Shown here one piece after another: positions 15,958 to 27,941 of a stretch of DNA of 64,000 nucleotides. Source of the DNA: JALZKA01 sp963715405 (lineage in GTDB: Bacteria > Actinomycetota > Thermoleophilia > Solirubrobacterales > 70-9); the NCBI GenBank assembly GCA_963715405.1, contig OY970239.1, forward strand, positions 2,232,001 through 2,296,000. The letters are read 5' to 3'. The position numbers and the translations under genes are program-made. The first letter of the stretch is position 1; every line of letters begins with the position of its first letter. The notes beneath the pieces are model-generated. The model was not told the origin of the DNA, did not search any database, and saw only the letters and a list, made by a program, of their open reading frames with translations.

Positions 15958-17051
15958 GGTTCAAATACTCTCGCACGAAGCCGTCGATGTCGCCGTCGAG
16001 CACGCGGCCCGCGTCGCCCATCTCGAAGCCCGTTCGGTGGTCCTTCACGCGCTGAGTCGGGTGAAGGGTGTACGAGCGGATCTGCGAGCCCCACTCGACC
16101 GCCTTTTGCTCGCCGCGCTCGGCGGCCATCGTCTCGGCTCGCTTCCGCTCCTCCTCTTCGAGGAGCTTCGCGCGAAGAAAGCGCATCGCGGTCTGGCGGT
16201 TTTGAAGCTGCGATCGCTCGTTCTGGCACTGGACGACGATGCCGGTCGGCACGTGCGTGATGCGGACGGCCGAGTCCGTCTTGTTCACGTGCTGCCCGCC
16301 CGCGCCCGAGGCGCGGTAGGTGTCGACGCGCAGGTCGTCCTCTTCGATCTCAACGTCAACCTCGTCCGAGACCATCGGCCCAACGTCCACCTGCGCGAAG
16401 GCCGTGTGGCGGCGCGATTGGGAGTCGAATGGCGAGATGCGGACCAGGCGGTGAACTCCCCGCTCGGCGGCGAAGAGGCCGTAAGCGTTCTCGCCCCTGG
16501 CGGTGAAGGTCGCCGTCTTGAGCCCCGCCTCCTCGCCCTCGGACGCCTCGCCCATCTCGACCTGGAAGCCGCGCCGCTCCGCCCAGCGCAGGTACATGCG
16601 AAGGAGCATCTCGGCCCAATCCTGGGAGTCCGTTCCGCCCGCGCCCGAGCGCACGGTGACGACCGCGTCGCCCGAGTCGTACTCGCCGTTGAAGAGGCGC
16701 GCCTCCTCGAGCTCGGCGAGCTGTCGCTCGACAGAGGCGAGCTGCGAATCGAGCTCGGAGGCGATCTCGGCATCGTCCGCGGCCATCTCGACGAGGTCTG
16801 AGAGGTCGGAGACATCGCTCTCCAAGAAGCGAAAGGTTGCGAGGCGCTTCTGGGTTCGCGCGTGCTCGGCTGAGATCTTCTTCGCGGTCTCCTGGTCGTC
16901 CCAGAAGCCCGGAGCCTGCATCCGGTCTTCGAGCCCGGCTATTTGTGCTTCGAGCGCAACCGGGTCAAAGGTAGTCCGCGAGGAGCGTCAGCCCCTCGCG
17001 CGCCGAGCCGACGCGCTCTTCAATCGTGCGTTCCTGTGCCGGCTCGGCCAT
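15941..17051 (-). CDS. prfB: Peptide chain release factor 2, with +1 programmed frameshift
   Basis: Class I release factor for UGA and UAA codons. Translation starts at ATG 17051 and reads 28 codons (MAEPAQERTIEER...LLADYL) up to CTT TGA C at 16970-16964. A +1 shift there continues with DPVALEAQIAGLEDRM into the long frame, giving 369 residues, close to the usual 365. The codon-recognition motif SPF (RISPFDSQ) and the catalytic GGQ (GAGGQHVNKTDSAV) are intact. An in-frame reading from ATG 16921 alone would drop 43 N-terminal residues. The gene sits 25 bases after the NTF2-like gene and runs into DUF5995. Autoregulation by RF2 level at the in-frame UGA is established for the family. Confidence 0.96.
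16964..16970 (-). promoter_or_regulatory. prfB programmed +1 frameshift site CTT-TGA-C
   Basis: On the minus strand codon 28 is CTT, codon 29 TGA, and the next base C; the heptamer is identical to the slippery site of bacterial prfB genes. Skipping one base restores the RF2 frame exactly. The internal Shine-Dalgarno-like element normally three bases upstream is weak here: only GGA within GCGGACTAC. Confidence 0.95.
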
Positions 17052-17076
17052 GAGCCAAGCATAGGCCGCTAAGGGG

Positions 17077-17466
17077 CTAGGCCGGGATCGCGTCAATCGC
17101 GTCCGCGAGCGAGCCGTAAGTCTGGTTCCAGCTCACGACCTTGCCGTCGCGGAGCCGGTAGAGAACGCCGAAGGTTTCCTCGTCAGCCGGCTCGCCCGAC
17201 TCGACCCAGGTCCAGATTCGCCTGGCGCCGACGGCGACCCATTCGCCTCCGACCTCTCGTACCTCGTCCTCGGCCACCGACGAGACGAGATGGCCGTCAG
17301 ACGACGGCTTCGCCCAGGCGACGACCTCCGCGATGCCGGTTTTTCGCCCGCGCGCGCCCACGGCTTCGATCTCCGGGTGGAGCTCGGCCGCGACGGCGTC
17401 TTCGTCGCGATCGTGTAGGGCGGCCAAGAGCCGCCTGACCACCCTCACGTTCGGCGACGATTCCAC
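17077..17466 (-). CDS. Nuclear transport factor 2 (SnoaL-like) family protein
   Basis: A 129-residue cytoplasmic protein of the NTF2 fold: helix VRVVRRLLAALHDRDEDAV, then ELHPEIEAVG, AVGARRIWTW, TFGVLYRLRDGKVVSWNQ. This ending (strand, Gly-Lys turn, strand) is typical of SnoaL-like domains. The start is GTG 17466, nine bases after the uvsE stop. Members include isomerases and hydrolases as well as non-catalytic binders, so no reaction is proposed. Confidence 0.85.
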   Translation of the reverse strand: MESSPNVRVVRRLLAALHDRDEDAVAAELHPEIEAVGARGRKTGIAEVVAWAKPSSDGHLVSSVAEDEVREVGGEWVAVGARRIWTWVESGEPADEETFGVLYRLRDGKVVSWNQTYGSLADAIDAIPA

Positions 17467-17475
17467 CGCCTCAGG

Positions 17476-18449
17476 CTAGATGGCTAGACGCCCGTCGCGC
17501 CACTCGATACCCCGCGCGGCGAGCTGATCCCGGAGGCGAATGGCGGCCAGGTCCTTGGCCTTCGCCTCGATCATCACGTCGGCTTCCTTGCCGGCGAGAG
17601 GTCCGCGCAGGAACGACTCGAAAGCAAGAGGGTCGATCAGGTCGGCGTGGGCGCGGAGCTGTGGAAGCACGGGCTCGCGAATTACACGGCGCCCCTCCTT
17701 TCGCTTACTCTCTCCAACGTCGAGCCGCGGCGAGGAATAGTGAATCTTCGGTACGACCCCGTCCGGCCAGGTGGCGAGCGCCAGATCAAGGGCCTCGGCG
17801 TCGGGGATCCGCTCGGGGTCGTTGCAGTGGTGATGAAGCGCGTCCCAGACGATCTTGATGCCGGTCGTTCGCGAGATCTCAAAGGCGTCGGAGAGCGCAT
17901 AGGAGCGATCGTCGTTCTCGATCACGATCCGATCGCGCGCGCGATCGGTCAGGAGCTGGGCCGCCCGCTCGAAGCGCTCCGACCCCGCGTCCTTCCCGCC
18001 CGCAACCCCGCCGATGTGAACCACGATGACCGACTCCGGTGGAAGGCCCATCGCATCGAAGAGCCGCGTTTGCGCTTCGACCTCCGCCACGGCAAGGTCG
18101 CGGACGCCTTCTGACTCGGAGTTGAGGACTGTGTACTGGCCCGGGTGGGAGGAAAGCCGGATATCCAGCTCGCGTGCGAGTGCGCCAACCTCGGCTAGTC
18201 GCTCGGCGCAATCCTCGATCTGCGAGTGGAACTGGGGCAGGTTGGGGTGCGTCACGTAGGGCGCGAGCGACGTCGCCATCCGGTACATCCGCAAATCGTG
18301 CTGATCGCAGTACCGAAGAATCGCCTCAAGGCGATCAAGCGAAACGGACAGGTGCGGCCCGGACTGCCAACGCCGAGTGTCGTGCGAAGGGAGCCCCCCC
18401 TCCCCGAGAACCTTGACGGCGAAGCCGAGCCGACGCTCGACGGTTGAGT

Positions 18450-18453
<4 letters not shown>
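17476..18453 (-). CDS. uvsE: UV DNA damage endonuclease UvsE/UVDE
   Basis: Metal-dependent TIM-barrel endonuclease that nicks 5' of UV photoproducts. In 325 residues I see RLGFAVKVLG at the N-terminus, HPGQYTVLNS, VIVVHIGGVAGGKD, IVIENDDRSYALSD, KIVWDALHHHCND and PKIHYSSPRLD, which carry the conserved metal-binding His, Glu and Asp of the family. The frame extends far into secA, but the start is most likely TTG 18453, overlapping the secA TGA as TTGA. No ATG or GTG is available near the conserved N-terminus. Next gene follows after nine bases. Confidence 0.9.
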
Positions 18454-21302
<2,849 letters not shown>

Positions 21303-21355
21303 CCCCTCTGAGGGTAACGCTCCAGGCTGCTCCCCGGGTCCTATCCTCGCCGCCA

Positions 21356-22369
21356 ATGGCGATTCCTCCCATCGGCGCGCACATCTGGGGCGAGGACCCG
21401 CTGGCCGAGGCCGAGGAGATCGGCGCCGAGCGCGTGCAGCTCTTCCTCTCGAACCCGCAGGGGTGGGAGAAGCCGCCGCCGCGCGACGACGCGGAGGAGC
21501 TCAAGGCCGCCGACCTCGGCATCTACGTCCACGCGCCGTACCTCATCAACGTCTGCTCGCCCAAGCCGAACATCCGCTACGGCTCGCGGAAGATCCTCAA
21601 GCAGACTTGCGAGGCGGCAGCGGAGATCGGCGCGCTCGCCGTCGTCGTCCACCCGGGGCACGCGGAGGACGGGATCGACGAGGGGGTGAGCCGCTGGACG
21701 CGGACGCTCGAGCAGGTGGAGTCAGAGGTGCCGATCTACCTCGAGAACACGGCGGGCGGCGACAACGCCGTCGCGCGGCGATTCGACGCGCTCGCGAAGC
21801 TCTGGGAGGCGGTCGGCGTCGCCAAGACCGAGAACGAGATCGGCTTCTGCTTCGACACCTGCCATGCCCACGCGGCCGGCGAGGACCTGTCGGACGCGGT
21901 CGAGCGAGCGATCGAGATCACCGGCGGCATCGACCTCATGCACGTGAACGACTCGCGCGACAAGGCTGGCACCGGCGCCGACCGCCACACGACGATCGGC
22001 GAGGGTCACATCGACCTCGACGACCTCCGCCACATGATCGCCGCGGCGAACGCGCCAACCGTGGTCGAGACTCCGCGCGAGGTCGAGAAGCTCAAGGCCG
22101 ACATGGCCTTCGTGCGCGAGGCGCTCGGTGCGATGATCGGACTAGGCCGCAAGCGAGGTCCTCGAGCACTCGGCCGAAGCTCTTCGAGGACTACCTCTGG
22201 AACTCAGAATCGGGGCGAGCATCCAGGCTCGGATCACCCGCTGGGGGATCGACGAGGAAACGATGCGGTCCTTCGAGGATCGGCTACTCGCCGCGGCAAG
22301 AGCTCGCTGACCTGCGAGCTCGAGCCGTTCACCCCGCCGGCAGACGATGGCGACGAGCTCATCGTCTGA
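21356..22369 (+). CDS. nfo: Endonuclease IV family AP endonuclease (C-terminal end uncertain)
   Basis: TIM-barrel trinuclear zinc enzyme that cuts at abasic sites. Family motifs in order: HAPYLINVCSP, VVVHPGHAEDG, IYLENTAGGDN, GFCFDTCHAHAAGED, HVNDSRDKAGTGADRHTTIG-like segment with GEGHIDLD, and VVETPRE. They are complete by about residue 262 (FVREALGAMIG). The remaining 70 residues are Arg/Ser/Gly-rich, look unlike the family and lie at the start of a stretch with other apparent frame errors, so the true stop may be near 22143 or the frame may shift there. It is divergent from secA with 53 bases between starts. Confidence 0.85.
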   Translation: MAIPPIGAHIWGEDPLAEAEEIGAERVQLFLSNPQGWEKPPPRDDAEELKAADLGIYVHAPYLINVCSPKPNIRYGSRKILKQTCEAAAEIGALAVVVHPGHAEDGIDEGVSRWTRTLEQVESEVPIYLENTAGGDNAVARRFDALAKLWEAVGVAKTENEIGFCFDTCHAHAAGEDLSDAVERAIEITGGIDLMHVNDSRDKAGTGADRHTTIGEGHIDLDDLRHMIAAANAPTVVETPREVEKLKADMAFVREALGAMIGLGRKRGPRALGRSSSRTTSGTQNRGEHPGSDHPLGDRRGNDAVLRGSATRRGKSSLTCELEPFTPPADDGDELIV

Positions 22370-23108
22370 ACCGCGGCACGTGCGGTCTTCCACGACCGGA
22401 TCATGTTCCCGATCGGCGTCGGCGTTCCGATCGGCTTCGCGGACTCGCAACTCACCTGGGCCGTCGTGGCCGCTCTGGATCGCCTCGGCGGCAGCAGCCG
22501 ATCGAACTCTCGTGATCGGCTGGCGGCGATCGCGAGCATCTATCGTGCTTGCTCGCGGCTGGTCGTTGCGCGGGTATCAGGGCGACGCCCGGAGCCGCTC
22601 CGAGACTCGCCGGATGCGCTTGCCCTGGGCGCGCGGGCGGCGGTGAGGTCCACGCCAGAGGGTCTGGACTTCATCACCGGGCCGAAGAGATCCTCGTCGG
22701 CGCCGCGCTCGTCAGTGCCGCGATCTGCATCGTCCTTCTGATGACGATCGGCGGGTTCCTCGGCTGACTCGCGCTATTGGTCGAGCCTGTCGCGCTCGAT
22801 CTTCTCCCGCTGCGCCTGGGCCATCGGGTCCTGGTCAGGATGGGCTCGCTCGTCGACTGAGCGCCTGTCGGAGTGTGCTCGTCGCCCTCCGCATCGCGCG
22901 GATCGTCGCGCTTGTCGTAGGGGTCGGGCCGACTCGGTCGGATCGGGGTTCTCGCACGGCGTTGCTTCAGTGAGTGATGGGGTGTGCGGGTCCTTCGGAG
23001 ATGTCGCCAGGACCGGTGCGCTCCCGCTCGGCTTGGTCTCTCGTCGGCCGGTCGTCCTCGTTGTCTGTTCATGCGCGCTCCGGTACCCGCGAACGCGCTC
23101 GACTATCC
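22370..23108. other. Coding-poor or frame-scrambled stretch
   Basis: No intact gene is supported here. On the plus strand, 22403-22680 reads IASIYRACSRLVVARVSG with a coding-like composition, and in another frame 22682-22767 encodes EEILVGAALVSAAICIVLLM, a membrane tail ending TGA at 22767. On the minus strand from about 23070 down to 22785, pieces in different frames spell an acidic, hydrophilic small protein (TDNEDDRPTRDQAERERTG, PYDKRDDPRDAEGDEH, DPMAQAQREKIERDRLDQ with TAG). I read this as one or two small genes broken by indels, in the same zone as the secA and comF breaks. Confidence 0.5.
22785..23072 (-). pseudogene. Small acidic hydrophilic protein, frame-disrupted
   Basis: Three frames in turn carry Asp/Glu/Arg-rich segments: NEDDRPTRDQAERERTGPGD, YDKRDDPRDAEGDEHTP and ERAHPDQDPMAQAQREKIER followed by a TAG stop at 22785. 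Together they resemble one disordered charged protein of roughly 90 residues interrupted at least twice. The start could be ATG 23072. No family assigned. Confidence 0.4.
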
Positions 23109-23456
23109 CTAGGCCTCGCGCTTGCGAAGCCGCGCCTTGAAGCGCCGCGACTCGGCGCGGTGTCGGCGCAGCTCGCGGTTCTTCTTTACCTGGCGGCGGA
23201 CGTCTTCGGCGAGCTCGTGAATCGAGCCGAGCATCTCAGGGCTCGCCTCCTTGGCGCGGATCGTCGTGCCCTTGAGGCGGAGGGTGGCCTCGGCGACGAA
23301 CTTGTCGGCGATGCGCGGGTTCTTCTCCTCGCAGAGCTCGACGTCCAGGGTCGCAAGCTCGGAGACCTGCTTGCCGACCCGCTTGAAGCGCTTCCGAATC
23401 GCGTCCTCGATCTCGGCAGTCACTTCGGTGTTCCGGCCTCGGACCTCGATCCTCAC
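23109..23456 (-). CDS. hpf: Ribosome hibernation promoting factor, short form (RaiA/HPF)
   Basis: A 115-residue S30AE-domain protein that binds the 30S decoding centre and inactivates ribosomes in slow growth. It shows MRIEVRGRNTEVTAEIEDAI, VELCEEKNPRIADKFVAEAT and a Lys/Arg-rich C-terminal helix (RRQVKKNRELRRHRAESRRF). It lacks the C-terminal dimerisation domain of the long HPF usual in actinobacteria. GTG 23456 is preceded by GAGGAGG and overlaps the comF stop as GTGA. Confidence 0.9.
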   Translation of the reverse strand: MRIEVRGRNTEVTAEIEDAIRKRFKRVGKQVSELATLDVELCEEKNPRIADKFVAEATLRLKGTTIRAKEASPEMLGSIHELAEDVRRQVKKNRELRRHRAESRRFKARLRKREA

Positions 23457-24177
23457 GTGGAGCCTCCTCGCGCTAGCGAACGTCGTCGGTAGGCCTGGAT
23501 GCTACGCCTCTTAGCGAAATTCCGCAAGGGCCTTTGTCGTCCGCTCATTCGAGACTCATTGTCCGCGCGGGCGAACGTGAGCGCGCGCACGCGCTCGGCG
23601 CCCTGCCGGCGGAGAACGTCGGCACAAGCGAGCAGGGTCGAGCCGGTGGTCGCGACATCGTCGACGAGCCAGACGTCGTTGTAGAGGAGCGGCATGCTCG
23701 CGTTGATCGGCCGCACCGCTGGTGGGTCGCTCTTTCGCTCATCGCGGCCACGCCCGACTTGGCGCGGGCCGTCGTCGCGCTCGAGGCAGAGCGCCATCTG
23801 GCCCGCATTCACGGGTGACGAGCCGCGCGAGCGCGTAGGCGAGGTCGAAGCCCCGTGCGCGCTGGCGTGCAGGCGATGGCGGGACCGGCACGCAGTAGGC
23901 GATCCCGGCCCGCGCCGACGGTCCTGATCATCCGCTCGGCCGCAACCTCCGCGAGCGTCAGGCGCTGCGCGAACTTCATCTTGGTGACGATCTCGCGGGC
24001 GACGCCGTCGTACCTGGCGGCGCTCCAGATCTCGAGGCCGCCGATCTCGTCGCGAACCGGATAGAGGCGTGCGACCTTTCGCTCGCACATGCGGCAGATC
24101 GAATCGGCGTAATCGCAGGGGTCGGCGCAGAGGGCGCAGAGCGGTGGCGCGACGAGGCTGGCGGCAGCACGGAGCAT
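23453..24177 (-). CDS. comF: ComF family phosphoribosyltransferase-like protein, frame disrupted as assembled
   Basis: Homologue of the competence helicase accessory factor. The N-terminal four-Cys zinc motif CALCADPCDYADSICRMC is followed by WSAARYDGVAREIVTKMKF; the PRPP-loop region VWLVDDVATTGSTLLAC and GAERVRALTFARA end the protein. Two frame changes, each consistent with one extra base, lie near 23905 and between about 23785 and 23810; between them the third frame reads IAYCVPVPPSPARQRARGFD as expected. The final frame ends at TGA 23453, overlapping hpf, which supports it. Likely an intact gene with sequence errors. Confidence 0.82.
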
Positions 24178-24254
24178 GTGGCAGATCGTCGGTGATGCGG
24201 TGCTACGAGTGGGAAACGGGGTGCGCCGAAAGGCGAACGAACCGCGAACGACAG

Positions 24255-24271
24255 ACGCGGCTCACCCGCGT
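24255..24271 (-). terminator. Hairpin downstream of thrC
   Basis: Perfect 6-bp stem ACGCGG/CCGCGT with a 5-base loop, 26 bases after the thrC stop on the minus strand. There is no T-tract, so it would be a weak or Rho-assisted terminator. Confidence 0.35.
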
Positions 24272-24296
24272 TGATCACAACCTCGGCGGGGCTGCG

Positions 24297-25334
24297 TCAG
24301 TCGAAGACGGCTCGCTCCACCTCGGCCAGGTCGTTCTCGCAGCCCGTGACGGCCGGCGCCTTGCCTAGCGCGGTGTCGGGGTCCTTCAGGCCGTGGCCGG
24401 TGAGGACGCAGACGACGGTCTCGGGCGTCGCGGTTCGCCGTCCGACCACCGGCAGGCCGTGGGCGAGGATGCCTGCGACCGATGCTGCGGACGCCGGCTC
24501 GCAGAAGACGCCCTCGCGCGAGGCGAGGAGGCGGTACGCCTCGAGGATCTGGTCGTCCGAGACCGCGGCGATCCGGCCTCGCGACGAGGTGACTGCCGTC
24601 ATCGCCTCCTCCCAGCGGGCGGGGTTGCCGATGCGAATCGCCGAAGCGACCGTCTCGGGATCGGCCACTGGCTTGCCGCTTACGAGCGGTGCCGCGCCCT
24701 CCGCCTGAAAGCCGTAGAGCACCGGGCTCTCGTCCCGCTCTCCGAAGCCGCGCCACCAAGCCGTGATGTTGCCCGCGTTGCCGACGGGGATCGCGAGCGC
24801 CGCGGGGGCCTCGCCCAGCTCGTCGATCACCTCGAACGCGGCGGTTTTCTGGCCCTCGATCCGGTAGGGGTTGACCGAGTTCACGAGCTCGATCGGGTGC
24901 TTTTGCGCGAGCTCGCGAACCAGCGTCAGCGCGTCGTCGAAGTTGCCGCGGATCGCGATCACCCTGGCGCCGTGCATGAGCGCCTGGGCGAGCTTTCCGA
25001 TCGCGATCTTGCCCTCCGGCACGATCACCGCGCCGCGCATTCCGGCACGCGCGGCGTAGGCCGCTGCGCTCGCGGCGGTGTTGCCGGTCGAGGCGCAGAT
25101 AACGGCCTCGGCACCGCGGCCGGCGGCCCGCGAGACCGCGACTGTCATGCCCCGGTCCTTGAACGACCCGGTCGGGTTCGCCCCCTCGAGCTTCAAGAAG
25201 ACGCGCGCTCCGACCCGCTCGGAGATCACGGGCGCCTCCACGAGGGGCGTAGACCCCTCGTGGAGAGTGACGACCGGGTCCCCGTCCTCCAGCGGGAGGT
25301 GCTCGCGGAATCGCTCGATCAGAGCTGCGGGCAT
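24297..25334 (-). CDS. thrC: Threonine synthase
   Basis: PLP enzyme converting O-phosphohomoserine to threonine. 345 residues; the PLP lysine lies in PTGSFKDRG (Lys59), the phosphate-binding loop is STGNTAASAAAYAARAG, and VGNAGNITAWWRGF and EPASAASVAG are typical of fold-type II threonine synthases. Third gene of lysA-hom-thrC. A 79-base gap with a long hairpin separates it from hom. thrB is not in the window. Confidence 0.95.
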   Translation of the reverse strand: MPAALIERFREHLPLEDGDPVVTLHEGSTPLVEAPVISERVGARVFLKLEGANPTGSFKDRGMTVAVSRAAGRGAEAVICASTGNTAASAAAYAARAGMRGAVIVPEGKIAIGKLAQALMHGARVIAIRGNFDDALTLVRELAQKHPIELVNSVNPYRIEGQKTAAFEVIDELGEAPAALAIPVGNAGNITAWWRGFGERDESPVLYGFQAEGAAPLVSGKPVADPETVASAIRIGNPARWEEAMTAVTSSRGRIAAVSDDQILEAYRLLASREGVFCEPASAASVAGILAHGLPVVGRRTATPETVVCVLTGHGLKDPDTALGKAPAVTGCENDLAEVERAVFD

Positions 25335-25348
25335 GGGCGGACGATAGA

Positions 25349-25412
25349 GGGGTCAGGCACCTCGCTCGCGCATCGGTTAGACCGTGGTGTTGACATAGAG
25401 GTGCCAGACCCC
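25349..25412. repeat. REP-like imperfect hairpin between hom and thrC
   Basis: Arms GGGGTCAGGCACCTC (25349-25363) and GAGGTGCCAGACCCC (25398-25412) pair over 15 bases with one mismatch around a 34-base loop. The GGGGTCAGGC core recurs at 48829 and 58702. It could attenuate transcription from hom into thrC or be a mobile extragenic palindrome. Confidence 0.6.
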
Positions 25413-25413
25413 A

Positions 25414-26637
25414 TCAGCCGAACTGCTCCTCGATCACGCGGATGGCCCGGGGGTCGGCGCGCATGAAGTCGAGCTTCGCAAGCTCGGCCAGGGCGCCGTA
25501 GAAGGCTCGCTCGGAGGTCTCGTGGAGGACCATCACTAGCCGCGCCTGCTCGCCCGCGCCGCGCTGAACCATGCTCTTGACCGAGATCCCGGCCTGCCCG
25601 AGCACGTCGGCGACCGCAGCCAAAACGCCGGGCCGGTCGGCCACCTCGAGGTGGACGTAGAACGAGGACGCGACGTCCGAGACGACAGGGAGCTCGCGGC
25701 GTGTCTCGTGGACGGGCGCGTCTCCCGCCAGGATCGAAACGACGTCGCCGAGGACCGCGGTGGCGGTCGCGAGGCCGCCGGCGCCGGGGCCGGACATCGT
25801 GATCTCGGTGATCGCCGGCGCCTGGACCATGACCGCGTTGAACGGCCCCTCCACGGGCGCCAAGGGATGCCCCGGGTAAAGGAAGCAGGGAAAGACACGC
25901 ACGCTGACCCCTTCGGGGCTCAGCTCCGCGACACCGAGGAGCTTGAGCGAGAGCCCGAGCTCCTTCGCGTAGGCCATGTCCTCCGGGCTGATCTCGGTAA
26001 TCCCCTCATAAGAGACGTCATCGAGCCGCACGGGCGTGTCAAAGGCAAGGCGCGCGAGGATCGCCATCTTCGCCGCGGCGTCGGCGCCGCCGACGTCGTC
26101 GGTCGGATCAGCTTCCGCGTAGCCCAGCTCCTGGGCGTGAGCGAGAGCCTCGTCGAAGGACGCCCCGGTCCTCGCCATCTCGGTGAGGATGAAGTTCGTC
26201 GTCCCGTTGACGATCCCGAAGACCTTGGTCACGTCCGTGGCGGCGAGGCTCTCCGAGATCACCCGGATTACTGGAACCACCCCGGCGACAGCCGCCTCGA
26301 AGCGAAGCTGGACGCCCGCCACGCGGGCGGCGGCGAAGAGCTCGTCCCCGTGCTGCGCGATCAGCTGCTTGTTGGCGGTAACGACGTGCTTGCCGGCCTC
26401 GAGCGCCCGCAGGACGTAGTCGCGCGCCGGCTCCGTGCCCCCGATCAGCTCGACGACGATGTCCGAGCCCGCCAGGATCCGGTCGAAGTCGCCTTCGCTC
26501 CGCCGAAGCACGCCGGCGATCTGCGGCACGCGCCCCGACGCCTCGGCGACCGCTCCGGCGCGGGTCTCGAGAAGGTCGGCGAAGGCGCCGCCCACGGTGC
26601 CGCGCCCCAAGAGACCGATTCGCGCCTCGCTAGACAT
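25414..26637 (-). CDS. hom: Homoserine dehydrogenase
   Basis: NAD(P)-dependent reduction of aspartate semialdehyde to homoserine. 407 residues: Rossmann motif GLLGRGTVGGAF (8-19), GKHVVTANKQLIA, NGTTNFILTEM, YAEADPTDDVGGADAAAK and the catalytic DEP/K region, then a C-terminal ACT domain with LEVADRPGVLAAVADVLGQ (about 325-345), which gives feedback control by threonine in homologues. ATG 26637 overlaps the lysA stop by eight bases. Confidence 0.96.
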   Translation of the reverse strand: MSSEARIGLLGRGTVGGAFADLLETRAGAVAEASGRVPQIAGVLRRSEGDFDRILAGSDIVVELIGGTEPARDYVLRALEAGKHVVTANKQLIAQHGDELFAAARVAGVQLRFEAAVAGVVPVIRVISESLAATDVTKVFGIVNGTTNFILTEMARTGASFDEALAHAQELGYAEADPTDDVGGADAAAKMAILARLAFDTPVRLDDVSYEGITEISPEDMAYAKELGLSLKLLGVAELSPEGVSVRVFPCFLYPGHPLAPVEGPFNAVMVQAPAITEITMSGPGAGGLATATAVLGDVVSILAGDAPVHETRRELPVVSDVASSFYVHLEVADRPGVLAAVADVLGQAGISVKSMVQRGAGEQARLVMVLHETSERAFYGALAELAKLDFMRADPRAIRVIEEQFG

Positions 26638-27919
26638 CCCGAGCCGCCAGATCCTCGACCGTCTCGCGGCGCACCACTACTCGCGCCGCTCCGTCCTTGA
26701 CAAAGATGACCGGCGGCCGCGGCATGCCGTTGTAGTTGTTCGCCATGGCATGACCGTACGCGCCCGTGGCAGGAGTGGCCAGGATGTCGCCCACCCGTGG
26801 CGCTGCCATTGCGACGTCGCGGACGATGATGTCCGAAGACTCGCAGTGCATGCCCGCGATCGTGACCGGCACCTCGGGGGGCTCACCCGCCCGGTTTGCG
26901 ACCAGCGCGTCGTAGCGTGCCCCGTAAAGCATCGGGCGCAGGTTGTCTGACATCCCGCCGTCCACCGCGACGTACGTGCGCACGCCGGGGATCTCCTTCA
27001 CGGTCCCCACCTCATAAAGCGTGATCCCGGCATTCCCCACCAGCGAGCGCCCCGGCTCGACCAGGATGCGCGGCGCCGGGCTGAAGACCCTCCCTAGGGC
27101 TTCCACCTTGAGATCCACGTAGCTCTCGATCGAGGGAGGCTCGTCGCCCGGCTCATACGCGATTCCGAGCCCGCCACCGACGTTGAGGAGACGGAGCTCC
27201 TCCGGGGAGAGATCCGTCTCCTCGGCGAGGCGGCCAAGCGCTTCGATGGTCTTCACGTAAGGCTCAAGCTCGAAGATCTGCGAGCCGATGTGGGCGTGAA
27301 GCCCGGCCAGGTTCAAGTTTCGCGCGGCCCGGATCGCCTCGATCGCGCGCGCGGCCAGGCCGTCTTCGAGGCCGAAGCCGAACTTCGAGTCGAGCTGTCC
27401 GGTCTGGATGAAGCTGTGGGTATTGGCCTTGATCCCCGGCGTGACGCGGATCATCACGTCCAGTGGGCGATCGGCCATTCCATCGAGGCGCTCGATCTCG
27501 TCGAACGAGTCGCAGACGATGTAGCCCACCGACGCACCTATCGCGGAACGTAGATCGGCCTCGGTCTTGTTGTTGCCGTGGAGGTAGATCCTCGCCGGAT
27601 CGCATCCCCCTCGAAGCGCAAGGTGAAGCTCGCCGGCCGACGCGACGTCGACCGAGAGCCCCTCTTGGGCGAGGATGCGAAAGATCGCCGTCACCGGCGC
27701 GGCCTTCGATGCGTAAAGGACTTCGAAATCGTCCGTCCGGGAGGAGAAGGCCGCCAGGTACTCGCGGGCGCGGGAGCGAATGTCGTCCTCCGCATAGACA
27801 TACGCCGGGGTGCCGAACTCGCGAGCCAGCTCGACGACGTCGCAGCCGCCGACCTCGAGATGGCCGTCTGGCCTGATTCGCGAGCCGCGCGGCAAATGAT
27901 CCTGGATGGCGGTTGCCAT
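26630..27919 (-). CDS. lysA: Diaminopimelate decarboxylase
   Basis: PLP fold-type III enzyme for the last step of lysine synthesis. 429 residues; PLP lysine in VLYASKAAP (Lys72), HIGSQIFE, NVGGGLGI, EPGRSLVG, CESSD (the Cys from the partner subunit) and GAYGHAMANNYNG. First gene of the aspartate-family operon lysA-hom-thrC. Its start lies only 22 bases from the divergent hydrolase start at 27942, so the two promoters must overlap the coding regions or the hydrolase message is leaderless. Confidence 0.96.
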   Translation of the reverse strand: MATAIQDHLPRGSRIRPDGHLEVGGCDVVELAREFGTPAYVYAEDDIRSRAREYLAAFSSRTDDFEVLYASKAAPVTAIFRILAQEGLSVDVASAGELHLALRGGCDPARIYLHGNNKTEADLRSAIGASVGYIVCDSFDEIERLDGMADRPLDVMIRVTPGIKANTHSFIQTGQLDSKFGFGLEDGLAARAIEAIRAARNLNLAGLHAHIGSQIFELEPYVKTIEALGRLAEETDLSPEELRLLNVGGGLGIAYEPGDEPPSIESYVDLKVEALGRVFSPAPRILVEPGRSLVGNAGITLYEVGTVKEIPGVRTYVAVDGGMSDNLRPMLYGARYDALVANRAGEPPEVPVTIAGMHCESSDIIVRDVAMAAPRVGDILATPATGAYGHAMANNYNGMPRPPVIFVKDGAARVVVRRETVEDLAARDV

Positions 27920-27941
27920 GGGCGGTCATTATTCCCGGGCG

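Noticed and set aside
24393..26700. Two 350-codon plus-strand frames opposite thrC and hom
   Set aside because: Antisense shadows of clear biosynthetic genes.
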